Below are positions 24,456-34,440 of a DNA stretch of 64,000 bases, in pieces. The position numbers were made by a program, and so were the translations under genes. The stretch is from the NCBI GenBank assembly GCA_001179505.1, contig CDMY01000275.1:250233-314232 (forward strand), given 5' to 3'. Positions within the stretch are counted from its first letter, which is position 1. Each line of letters opens with the position of its first letter. This stretch comes from Vitrella brassicaformis (taxonomy: Eukaryota; Sar; Vitrellaceae). Under the pieces are notes generated by a model that was not told where the DNA came from, did no database searches, and worked only from the letters and a program-made list of their open reading frames with translations.

Positions 24456-26977
24456 ATGGCATTGCATGGGATTTCGTGCGCGTTGTGCGGTGCGTCTCAG
24501 ATCCCGATTTGCCGCCCTTCGCCGAGTTGCCAGACCAGAAGAGGAAAGTCGAGGTCGAGAAGGAGAAAGAGAAGTCCAAAGTCAGCTGGGACCGAGTGGT
24601 CCACCGGCATACGCCAGCCAATTCTCTTCTCCGTACGCGGACATTTCGCATCAAGATACCCGTGGACGGGCAGGAGCGGGAGTTTCTGCTGCAGCTGCTC
24701 AACGAGCCGTGTGCCATTCGCCTGTGTGACCGGGGCGGCTTGGTGCTCAAGACCATCATGGCCAAGAGGTTGTCGGGTGTGAGGAGGAAGGGCATGACGC
24801 TCGAAGTCCGCGTCAAGAAGGAGACATTCGACGTCATCTTCGGAAACCTGAAGGAGTGCCTGACGTGCTGCGATTCGCTGCGGCTGATGTATGGTATATT
24901 GGTGGCATTGGCGAGTTACAGCAGGGAGGAGATCCGTCAGATGGAGAGGGGCGATGGCGAGGGGGGCGAGGTTGAGGTTGAGGAGGTTGAAGAGGAAGAG
25001 GAGGACATTGTGAGTGAGGTGGACCCACTCATGCAAGAGGATGACCTCAGGAGAAAAGCAGGGTGAGACAGACAGACAGACAGACCAGGTGCCAAACTTT
25101 GCATTGTTCGTTTGTCCCATGGTGTCTCCCTCAGGGGCCGTCGGCGGATCGACTTCCTCGAGGGATGTCCTATCCACGGCGACCGGCCCTGTGACTGCCA
25201 GCTCGAGAGACCAACATTCAAAGCCACACGACAGGCGCTCTTCCTTGCTGGTGAAATTGAGACGGCAGAAGAGGTGCCGGAGGGCAAAAGACCACCCTCA
25301 GATGCACGCGCCAAACATGCCGCGAAGCGCAGCGAGGCGGATGGGCTCAAGCAGAAGGGGGGAGAGGGCAAAGGCACCCTTGAGGCGAAACAAGACCGCA
25401 TGTTGGCCGACCGCTTCCCCGTGGCTATTGAGGGGCGGCTGGAGCCAGGCCGTGAGGTGCGGATGAAGGAGCTGTCGATATTGGGGGCATCGGTGCCGCC
25501 GAAGCTGTTGGAGTGGTATGTGGCCGAGAAGCCTGGCGTGCCGCCTTCATTCCCCGCCGACGCCACCAGCCAGTCGCCACTCTTCAGAGTTACAGATGAA
25601 ATGGTCCGCAGGAGAATGGAAACGGATTGTCCGTTATGCTTTCACGCGCCGTTCATGTGGTTGACGTATGTCAGGTCGGGCATTGTATTCGGTTGCGTCT
25701 GCTTCGTCGACTGAAGGAGCCCCGTAAGAAGAATGCGATTATCGCGAGCATCGCCACGTCGCAGCCAGTGACAATGGATGACAAGGTGGCCCGCATCATG
25801 ATGAAGAACCTGGTGGACATCCCTGTGGTGTATGAGGCATACTTCAAGTGGCCCGACGCTTGCCGCATGTTCCTCGTCGACACACACACAGACGAGGCGC
25901 CCAAGAACCCGATCGTTCAGATCAATGTCATCATATCACGCTACGTACGTAAGACAGAGACACACACAGTGTCATGCCCTCTTCTCTCTTGGTTGCAAGG
26001 TGTATGTGCATGATATGGTCGTTGTGCTCATCAGGGTATAGTGGTCAAGTTGACGGATGCGGCAGCGATCGACCTCGGCATCGGTGCGCCAGCAGCCAAG
26101 AAGGAGGGCGGGAGTGAGGCCTCATCGGCATCAGAGACCGATGAGGCAGAGGGGGCTCACTTGGAGCGTCCATTTGGCTACCCTGCCTTTTATCTGTCTC
26201 GCCCGCTGAACCTGCATGCACCGCGCAACAAGGCGCCGGGAGACCACATGCACCTCTACCTCAACATATGGACGTAAGCAGGCTGAGCACAGAGACAGAC
26301 AAGCCTTTGCTTGTATGCGTGCGTAAGTGGGCACGTATCTATCGTGTCTCTGTGGCTGTAGTGGTGGGATGACGCCGACCACGTATCGACTGGAGCTGCC
26401 GTCTGAGGTGAGGAAGGAAGTGCAGCACAAGAACGAATTGAATCTATTCCGGATGCACCCGTATGATATGTATACAATCGTGGTGGCTGTCAATGTTGAA
26501 TAGGACGTCCGCAACGAGTTTTACCACACAATCCAGCTGTGCAAATTTCTCAGAGGAACATTCAAGGTAGACAGACACTCACAGACGGCCGTATATACAA
26601 TACACACATATACAGCACAGATACACACACCTGTGACTGTCTGACATCTTTGCAAACTGCTGTTTCTTTCACAGGATGTAGATCGGTGGCGTGCCGACCT
26701 GGCCGTGGGCTACTACGCCCGTCTCAAGAAACTATATGCATATCTGTGGGCTACCAGAGCAGAGGAGCTCACCAACCCCCCGCCCCCAGAAGTGACAGCG
26801 CCTCCCGTCAGAGGCCCAGAAGAGTATGAAGAGGAAGCTCCGGTTGAGGGTGCTGGAGTGGGCCTGTACGAGGAGCTCTGCCCTACGTGTCACCAGCCGC
26901 TACCAAAAGTCCACCGAGAACAACACCCACAGCAACAGCAATGGGGTGGTGTGCCGAATGAGGAGACATACGCATAG
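24456..26977 (+). CDS. Hypothetical multi-exon protein
   Basis: Not recognised. The frame from about 24476 reads FRIKIPVDGQEREFLLQLLN, CDRGGLVLKTIMAKRLSGV and ETFDVIFGNLKECLTCCDSL, then a Glu-rich run. Exon 2 (25134 to about 25670) has FLEGCPIHGDRPCDCQ and a Lys/Glu-rich segment, ending in CPLCFHAPFMWLT; the paired cysteines might bind zinc. Later exons: about 25,690-25,945 (MKNLVDIPVVYEAYFKWPDA), about 26,040-26,274, about 26,362-26,470, 26,502-26,565 (EFYHTIQLCKFLRGTF) and about 26,675-26,977, which ends with a CPTCHQPLP motif. Start uncertain: ATGs at 24,456 and 24,466 are out of frame with the first clear coding stretch unless a roughly 25-nt intron ending TCTCAG is removed. The gene ends 42 bp from the convergent copine gene. 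Confidence 0.6.
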
Positions 26978-27018
26978 TCCCGAGTGGACTGGGTTCCTGG
27001 CTGCTGTGTCTGAGGGAA

Positions 27019-30000
27019 TCATTCACCGCCAGTGTCGGTGAGTACGTCGAGCAGCCACTTGACGTCGGCACAAGGGGCCCTCTTCAGCACTGACATGACC
27101 TCCATCCTCTCGTGTCCCATCGCAACGGCATCCCGAGCAGTACTCAGCATCTGAACGAAACAAGGAGACTGTCGCGCCGGCAAAGGCGGTGCCAATTCAC
27201 CTGCATGCGCAAGAATGATGGCATGGTGGCATCGTCGAAGGGAACGCTCATGCTTTCGGCATCTTGTCCCTCGCTCTGGTGTCTTGACACGGATCTGCTG
27301 CGGCCCCTTCCCCTTCGCTGCGTTCGCCGATCACGCGTGTGTGTTTTCTGGACGGGCTTGGTTCTCGATGGCTTGATGGACATGCGCTCGTAGAAGGATG
27401 TCATCTCACCTGAATGAAGCGCGGGGAGAGACAGATTTGTGGGAAGGGTTTGTCGTGTAACGTCTGGGTGGTGTGCCTGGTAGTGAGTTGAGGACATCGG
27501 CTGCTATGTTGGGCCCTCGGGAGGGATGGCGGTGCAGAGATACTGACACACAGACACATATGGATTGAGCATGCATAGATAGGACGTGGCATGCAGATTT
27601 GTGTGACAACAACAAGGAAGGAGGTGCGTTGTGCCTTTCTGCTTCTCCACTCACCTCTGTCTGATGCCTGCCGCATCTCAATGATTTTCGCATCCAAGCC
27701 GTCGCCACTCTTCATGCCACCGTGGTCAGTACAGACTGAGGACAGCCAGACAGAGGTAAGTAAGAGGCAAGTCATCACATCACATCACACAAGCTGCTGC
27801 TGCTCGCCTTTGCAACGAGTTCTGCTGCTCTCCTACTTCCTACCTATAGTGATGGATAGAGGCAGGTCAACGGTTTTCTGTATCTCTTCCTTCGTCAGGT
27901 CCCAATCAGAAAGGTCGCTGCAGCACAGCACGACAAATACGCTTGTTTGCACTCATGACACTCATGAATGGAGGCTTTGTTGTGTTTGTTGCACACCCGT
28001 CCGTAAGTATGAGCAAGACCCAGTACTTCTCGGTGTGCTGTTCTGTGGCAGCCCAGCTGCCTGCGATGCTGACGATATGCCTCAGCAGTGTGGGGCCGGA
28101 AAACCACGTGTGCTTGAGGGCGTGACGGTACGCCTGCAACACACCTACATGCATCCATGGCCATGGAGGGTGGGAGCGAACGTACAGGAAAAGCGATCGA
28201 TACACTGATTGCCTCACGCATGTGGCCCGCCTTGTTACATGTGGTATCATACCTTGTGCCCCCCTGACCATGGGGCTGAAGTAGCAGCCCTTCAGCGAGA
28301 AACAGTGCGATGTGTAGCTGGAGGGCGGCAGCCTGTCAGGACACACAACACAACACAACCCACGCACAAACAAGACACATGGACTCAGCCGAGAGGTAAG
28401 CTGAAAAACACGCAGGCAGATTCGCTTCCTTTCTTTACTTGCTTCCAAATCCGTACGGAGCGATGAGGCCATTATCTGCGGTTTCCGGCCGCACACAGAG
28501 GACGTGTCTCTCTCTGATGCGTGTATATGTGGATGTACCCAGGTAGCGGTGCATGACCGTGGCCACTTCCTCCACGCACTGCTCATAAGCGTTGCCGCCC
28601 TCCTCCTCATATCGGTGCAGCGACGCACCGTTGACTGGCGGCCTGTTACTCTGCGTCATGTCGATGGCCACCAAGAGACCCAACTTCACACCCGAGTGGA
28701 TAAAATCCAGGAAAGTCACTCTGCAAGCACACGACAGAGAGAGAACACACAGGATCTTCCACAGACGCACAATGATCGTGTCTCTTCTTTTGCATGGTGT
28801 GTATGATGGTTCCCACCGCTTCTCGAATTCGATTTTCTCTATCTGCGCTTTGGCCTGTGTACGATGAAGGCCATTGCGCTGGCTCAGTGCGAAGACAGAG
28901 GCTTTGATGGATATGCTATACGCCAGACAGACAGACAGACAGACGCGGTGATAATTCTTCCCACCCAATGTTGCTTCCTTCCCATCCACCCACCCGGCGA
29001 CAGAGCATTTCTTGAGAGCACCGCATGTGACCATCGCCACAGTCAGGTGCTTGCACATCGGCTGCCGACACTTGCTGCACACACACACCCTCACAATTAA
29101 TGGCATCTCTCGGCTGGCTCGGTGCGTCCACGCATCTCACGTTCGATTTTCGAGCGCGCCTTCCTTGTCTGGTGGGACGTTGCTGGTGTGCATGAGGAGG
29201 CCAACGCAGGTCTCGGGGCTGTAGACCGACTTGCCATCCCAGTCGTGAGCCGATACCACCCACTTGACCGGCAAAACTGCATGGAAAGACGGCTGCCGGG
29301 CCGTCAACACCTCGCTGGTCAGCACAGGGTGGAAACAAGACGCTGCTCGCGATGCGTCCACGCGGTCCAGGGCGTCTTCTGCGGCATCAGGCCCTTGGTC
29401 CCTTATCTGTTTCCGCAGCTGCTCGTCCACACACTTGCACACCGAGATGACACAGCTGTCCCCCCGCCGGGCGAAGGGGGGGCGTATGTGCATGCTGATG
29501 AGGTCGTTGCTGCCCTTGGCCTCCACGCAGCGGACATCGATCTCGATGAGCTCGTCGTGCCTCTTAGCTTTGTGCTTGGCCCGCATCGACACAAAGTAGT
29601 CATCCTCATCCTCGTCCTCCTCGCCTTCTGCCTCGTCTGCGTGGCGGGCAGGGGTGGCCTGGGTGGTGTGTGACGGCCGTAGGGGCAGAGTGAGGGTGCC
29701 GCTGGCCACCAGGTGAGACACCTCGCACTCAGCCTCAGCAGAGAACAGCCGCTCGCCTGACGGCTGGGAGGCGCTACTCTCCTCATACAAATCAAACCTA
29801 TACATACATGCGCACAGAAAGAAGGCGCAGTGGGAGTGACCCTTGCCCGAGCGCGTGCTCTGTGTGTCCCCCGGGTCCGCTTCCTCCGTCCGCATGAATG
29901 CATTCACTCATGCACCGTAGGTGTTGTGTGGCGTTGAATCGGTAGAGGGCCACGGCGAGGGGCTGGAAGTCCAGGCTCTGCCGGTTGGTGTCCACAGACG

Positions 30001-30369
30001 CCTGTCTCGCGGGGCCCAGGGAAACCCACTCCCCCTCATCAGATTCTGGCGGACAGAAAGAGTTCATGTGACCGTGCGTGCGATGATGCAAGGCGCACAT
30101 GGCTGACCTGTTCGGATGGCCACGGCACAAAATACACGCCGAATGGAGCCTTTCTGTACGGTGGGGTCGAAACAGCTGACGGAGAGCTCAATGCGGCTGG
30201 TAGCCTCGGACAGATCGTCATATCCTTGGCGTCTGTCAGTCGCACAACCAGGCTTCTCATCCGCATCCGTGTTGTTGTCCTGGAGGTCTTCATCGTCATC
30301 CGGAGCGTATGGCTTGACCTTCGACTTATTCCTGCCGAGCACACCGCGGCGGCAACACACCTGACCCAT
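27019..30369 (-). CDS. Copine (two C2 domains plus copine VWA domain)
   Basis: Roughly a dozen exons. The start at 30369 gives MGQVCCRRG: Gly2 fits N-myristoylation and Cys5/Cys6 fit palmitoylation. An Asp-rich linker precedes the first C2 region (IELSVSCFDPTVQKG; LYRF; about 30,330 down to 29,800). The second C2 region (ISCLVASGTLTL-type strands, VDGKEATLGGKNYHRV) lies around 29,800-28,930 with a Glu/Asp-rich insertion. The VWA domain starts VTFLDFIHSGVKLGLLVAID, with the MIDAS-type DMTQSN, and continues SLHRYEEEGGNAYEQCVEEV, APYGFGSK, SHCFSLKG, AYRHALKHTWFSGPTLL, WVLLILTDG, LPLSITIG and SGDGLDAKI. The last two exons (to 27019) are basic, then a short helical tail. Copines are Ca2+-dependent phospholipid-binding proteins that move to membranes; the acylation signal suggests stable membrane anchoring here. 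Confidence 0.9.
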
Positions 30370-30470
30370 CGTTCTCGAGAATATAAGAGAGCCCGCCTTC
30401 GCTGAGACGCGGAGGCTGGGGGCTGGCCCCCACGTAAATATTGAGTGCGGTTTCCCCGCCCGGCTGCGCC

Positions 30471-30476
30471 TTGGGC
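30471..30476. repeat. Left copy of 6-bp target-site duplication
   Basis: TTGGGC lies directly before the left inverted-repeat end (AGTAGTACTT). The same six bases follow the right end at 36547-36552, as expected for a target duplication. Confidence 0.7.
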
Positions 30477-30695
30477 AGTAGTACTTATACAAGGGATTTC
30501 CAATACTCGCTTCGCTCGCATTGAAAATCCCTTGTATGGGTTTTTTGGGGTTGTAGGGTTGCAAACCGAGAAACCCCAGAGAGAGGGAGTATTTTGACGA
30601 GGAGTGAATGTGCGTTCACCCTGTGGTCAGTACGCAGACGTATATATGTATGTCCTTCAGTCATTTAGTTGGCCATCGTCCATCAGATCGTCCGA
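30477..30695 (+). repeat. Left terminal inverted repeat with hairpin tip
   Basis: Matches the reverse complement of 36320-36546 with a few indels. Shared blocks include the terminal 60 bp, GGTTTTTTGGGG, GGTCAGTACG, ACGTATATATGTATGT and TTAGTTGGCCATCGTCCATC. The tip folds on itself: 30487-30504 pairs with 30520-30537 (17 of 18 positions) around GCGAGCGAAGCGAG-like sequence. Confidence 0.85.
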
Positions 30696-30990
30696 AAAAA
30701 TGTATGTATGTCCAGACAGACAGGCAAAACAGACACACACAGACAGACAGGCCGACACGACAGACATACACGCATCTACGCATCAGTCCCTCCCTCCCTC
30801 CCATTAAGCACGTGAGCACGCATCGGTCATCTATCTCACCCGCCTCTCTCCCTACGTATTAAACGTGCAGACAAGCACGTATGAAGTGATGTCGGCTACT
30901 CATATCTAATCACGCATTCACCAAAGAAGCACACAGCAGTGTGTTCCCTTTCCCCACTCACAAAGCACGCCATGTATCCATACAAAGCAC

Positions 30991-31274
30991 GCAATGTGTT
31001 CCCCTTTTGCGTCCATGCAGCGAGAGTAGGGAAGGCAGTATGTGTCCTTCCCTTCTCCCATCCACGCCACGCAAAGCACGCATCAAGCGAGCACAAGAAA
31101 AACAGGCAACACACACGCCACGCGTTATATTCTCCTCTCCCCATGCACGCAAAGCATGCAGTGAGTTCCCTTTTGCATTCATGCAGCGAGAACAGGGAAA
31201 GCAGTATGTGTCTTCCCCTCCCTCGCCCACGCCACGCAAAGCACGCATCCAGCGAGCACAAGAAAGACAGGCAC
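30991..31274. repeat. Direct duplication with about 166-bp period
   Basis: Two tandem units. Unit one begins GCAATGTGTTCCCCTTTTGC (30991) and contains CCACGCCACGCAAAGCACGC and GCGAGCACAAG. Unit two begins near 31158 with the same order of blocks. The open frames across this region simply reflect the repeat. Confidence 0.7.
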
Positions 31275-31434
31275 CATTTACGGACACGTAGAAAAAGCAC
31301 ACCCCTCTCCCCCCATTGAGTGTCACTCACATGTCCATCTCTATACGTACGAGGCTCGTACGCAAAGCAAGTAGCCTGCGTCTGTCTGTACGCCAAGCTC
31401 TTACTTCTGTCCGTCCATCGGTCACCAATAATCA

Positions 31435-31812
31435 TCAACCTACATACACATACACGCACGATGCACACAACGCTCCTTCCTCCCTCTGTATCCCACCTCT
31501 CCTGAGGAAGCTGAGGATAGGGGCTTCCTTGTCCTCGTTGGGGGTGAAACTGCCGTCTTGAATAAACACAGCAAGTTGATTCCACGTGAGGGGGTGGAAG
31601 TTGAACCCCTCTTCATCATGTGGACAGCTGAGTAATACGTGGGTGTTGTTCTCATCCTCCATATCAACCAGTAGCAGAATATCCCCTTTGGTGGTGTGTT
31701 TGCCGATGACAATAGGCACGACTTCCTTCTCTTGCATCTCAGCGAGGTCGTCCGACTTGGTGGTTTTCGCCCTCTCCTTCTCGCCAGTCTTCTTCTGAAA
31801 GGAGTTGCCCAT
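31435..31812 (-). CDS. Small element-encoded protein, possibly N-myristoylated
   Basis: Single open frame of about 125 residues starting MGNSFQKKTGEKERAK; Gly2 with Ser at position 4 fits an N-myristoylation signal and the basic stretch would help membrane binding. The middle reads VVPIVIGKHTTKGDILLLVD, EDENNTHVLLSCPHDEEGFN and PLTWNQLAVFIQDG, alternating strand and helix, compatible with a small alpha/beta fold. No family recognised. A GT donor near 31,497 could replace the last 18 residues by splicing. It lies divergent to the AT-hook gene (179 bp between starts) inside the mobile element. Confidence 0.5.
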   Translation of the reverse strand: MGNSFQKKTGEKERAKTTKSDDLAEMQEKEVVPIVIGKHTTKGDILLLVDMEDENNTHVLLSCPHDEEGFNFHPLTWNQLAVFIQDGSFTPNEDKEAPILSFLRRGGIQREEGALCASCVYVYVG

Positions 31813-31990
31813 TGTGAATTGAGAGAGGGAGAATGCGGGGCACAGGAGGGTTGCGGGATGGCAGATGCGAGCGAGAGGGGCTGGCAGGGAGCCGAGAGGG
31901 GACGCTGGGAGGCCGAAACAACAGCGGACGCCAGTGTGTCCGGTTTTTTGCGAGCTTGAAGCCAGTGCGAGCTTTGCGATCTTGAAGCCA

Positions 31991-32500
31991 ATGCGAGCTT
32001 TTGGGCGAAGACCGATGCCGGGAAAGCGAAAGCATAAGACTGACGCTGATGATGTTGACGTAGAGCAAGAAAGCATGAACGGCGGATCTGAGAGTGCGAG
32101 TGCCAAAAGCGAGGCCAAACCGAAGAAACGTGGACCAGGTCGTCCACCAAAGAACAAGCCCGAGGAGCAGCCCAAGCCGGAGGCGGAGATGGAGGATGAG
32201 CCAAAGAAGGACACGAAGGCCATGAGGATCTTGAAGAAGTTGATGCAAGTCGAACAAGACCTCACCACGGCCGAGGAGACGAAGAGATCACACGAGGAGG
32301 AGGTGCAGAAGTGCAAGGACGACATCAACAAGCTCAAGCCGAAGAAGCAGAAACTAATGGACGACCTGTTCGAGGCAAACAACCAAGAAGACGCCCTTGC
32401 TGCTGCTGGCACACTCTCGGGTCAGGAAGCCGCCGCCGCTGCTGGCGGACAGAAGAACGGGGACGGGGAGGGTGAGGGCAACGGAGAGGAAAACAAGTGA
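31991..32500 (+). CDS. AT-hook protein encoded in the mobile element
   Basis: Intronless frame of about 170 residues; start is ATG at 31991 or, more likely, 32015 (MPGKRKHKTDADD). It carries a canonical AT-hook, KKRGPGRPPKNK, which binds the minor groove of AT-rich DNA. An acidic/Lys-rich linker and a coiled-coil-like segment (MRILKKLMQVEQDLTTAEE; KCKDDINKLKPKKQKLMDDL) suggest dimerisation. The C-terminus is Ala/Gly-rich and acidic. Upstream (31,955-32,000) the phrase GAAGCCA-TGCGAGCTTT is repeated. Within the element it could bind the AT-richer terminal repeats; that is speculation. Confidence 0.65.
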   Translation: MRAFGRRPMPGKRKHKTDADDVDVEQESMNGGSESASAKSEAKPKKRGPGRPPKNKPEEQPKPEAEMEDEPKKDTKAMRILKKLMQVEQDLTTAEETKRSHEEEVQKCKDDINKLKPKKQKLMDDLFEANNQEDALAAAGTLSGQEAAAAAGGQKNGDGEGEGNGEENK

Positions 32501-32934
32501 GGGCGGAGATGGGGTGCGTGAAGGCGGGCAGGGATGGTGTATGTATTTCATCTGTGCGTATTGACTAACGACCCTCTTTTTCTATGACGTTCCGTCTGTA
32601 CGTGTTGACCTCTGACCCGTTTGTGTCCTCATAACGATGTACACACGCACGAGCACTCTCTCTGTCTCTCCGTGAATCGACCGACCCAGAACAGCGTGTG
32701 AAAGCAAAACTGGTGCCTGCCTACATGCACACATCCACACGGACACGTAATATTGACAGACAAAACGGGCAATCGCATTCACACACAGATAAAAGGCACG
32801 ATGCACGTGCAGTCACGAGCCGAAAAAGCTATGTGTGTGTGCGTAGATAAAGCTCATGAGTAGTCGCAGGCACTGCAATATGCTACATCATGTGAGGCCT
32901 TTGGGAAAATGGCACTCACTCGCTTTCTCCTCCC
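32501..32934. other. Non-coding stretch inside the element, 434 bp
   Basis: 3' region of the AT-hook gene up to the minisatellite. No splice-consistent coding sequence or RNA gene seen. Confidence 0.4.
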
Positions 32935-33195
32935 TCACCCGACACACGCACTCGCTCCCACCCCACGGCACACGCACTCGCTCCTTCACCCGACACACGC
33001 ACTCGCTCCCTCCTTCACCGCACACGCACTCGCTCCCTCCCTCCCTCCCTCACCCGACACACGCACTCGCTTCCTCCTTCACCGCACACGCACTCGCTTC
33101 CTCCCTCACCGCACACGCACTCGCTCCCACCCCACCGCACACTCACTCCCAGCCCACGGCACACGCACTCGATCCCTCCCTCACACGCACACGCA
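32935..33195. repeat. Minisatellite of CACACGCACTCGCTCC-type units
   Basis: About ten imperfect units of roughly 22-33 bp, each with the core CACACGCACTCGCT followed by a CCCTCC-rich spacer. It abuts the 3' end of the RING-like reading frame of the neighbouring leftward gene. Confidence 0.85.
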
Positions 33196-33421
33196 TTCCC
33201 TCCCTCCCCAACTCATGTGCTGCTCACTGGGTGAGGTCAACAACGCTGCTGCTGCTGGCGGTGTTGGTGGTGGTGGTGTTGGTGGGCGTGTTGTTCGTGT
33301 AGATGTCCGACAACAACAAACGCCGACGGCAGAACGAACACTTGCGGTAGAGTGTCGTAGTAAACACTGCACAATCCTCACACACCTTGGTCTGGCAGCA
33401 AGGGAGGGTGATGAACGCCGT

Positions 33422-34220
33422 CTAAGGCTTGGCGTTATAGCAGGTGACACACTCGACCAACTCGGGCTGCTGGTTGTTGGTGCCGTTCGTATCATACACA
33501 TAGACACACACATCACACACATGCTTCTCGCTGTATTCACCTGCATCAGTGTGCCATCCAGTGCTGCGACGATCGAGTCGTGGTTGTCGGGCGTGTCCAC
33601 ACACCATCCATCCTTGATACGCGCACGCTTGATGATGGTCAGTTGCTGCAAACACACACACAACACAGAGATGAACACCTTTGCACGCCGATGGGATGCT
33701 GTGCTGTGCTGTGTTTTCTCACCTCATCAAACGCTTCCAGCATGCACTTCGCACAAACAAAGCCCTTCTTGCCCGTGTGCTTGCTGGCCGTGAACTCCAA
33801 CACCGACGCAAGCAGTGGGTTGTCGGTTGTCGTCTTCCACTTGGTGGGGATGTGGTCGGCACACACACGAGCCGATCTGGTGCCGTCACGACACCGAGGC
33901 GAACAGCACACGATGCTGGTCTTGGTGAGGGACTTGGAACACCCGCCGGTGATGTCATACACGTCCTTGTGCATCACGCATGGCTCTCCCTCGATGTAGC
34001 GATACGTGTCGCTCGTGTTGACGAAATTGAGGAAGGCGGTGTTGCAAATCTCCTTGACCATTCCGTCAGGGTGCTCTATCATGCCGTCCTTGCTCTTGCC
34101 ATCGGCGAGGGGTGCGTGGAAGTGCGGACAGAACGTGATGGGCGTTGTTTGCCCACCAAGGTTGATAGTCGAGGTCTCACGCCACCCGAGAGGGGGAAAG
34201 TCCGTGCGTTTGGGAGCCAT
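33422..34220 (-). CDS. Cys-rich zinc-binding protein truncated before a RING-like tail
   Basis: Three exons join in phase: 33723-34220, 33541-33645 and 33422-33466. The first (166 residues) starts MAPKRTDFPPLGW and has scattered Cys/His: ITFCPHFHAPL, MVKEICNTAFLNF, EPCVMHKDVYD, VCCSPRCRD and FVCAKCMLEAFDE, which look like zinc ligands. The third exon reads VECVTCYNAKP and then TAG at 33422-33424. The same frame continues open to 33224 and completes a RING-like pattern (TLPCCQTKVCEDC..KCSFC). So either the gene is truncated by a nonsense change, the stop is read through, or CCTTAG is a splice acceptor. No family recognised for the N-terminal part. Confidence 0.6.
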
Positions 34221-34299
34221 GAGGAGGGAGGGAGAGTCGGCTGTCTTGCGAGCTTACAACTGAGCTTGCTACGCCTTTCTGCCACTCCATCTGCCAAGA

Positions 34300-34322
34300 A
34301 ATCCCTTGTATAAGTACTACTC
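34300..34322 (+). repeat. Third copy of the element's terminal motif
   Basis: AAATCCCTTGTATAAGTACT plus ACT, identical to the outer 23 bases of the right terminus (36524-36546), sits between the two rightmost element genes. Beyond it the sequence diverges (CATCAGG). Confidence 0.8.
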
Positions 34323-34440
34323 ATCAGGTGGGTAGACGAAGCAAAAGCAATCGAGAAACACACAGATCCGTTGACATCGGTGTCTGTCTGTGTGTGTGTG
34401 GTTCAGGGACTGCCGGTGAGAGATCTGTTGCCCTGTGACG

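Noticed and set aside
30896-31585. 230-residue leftward open frame in the element
   Set aside because: It follows the 166-bp duplication and is Cys/Trp/Arg-rich without domain or splice evidence; a repeat artefact.
32935-33195. CRISPR-like repeat-spacer pattern
   Set aside because: Units vary in length and sequence, spacers are CT-rich derivatives of the repeat, and the genome is eukaryotic; a minisatellite.
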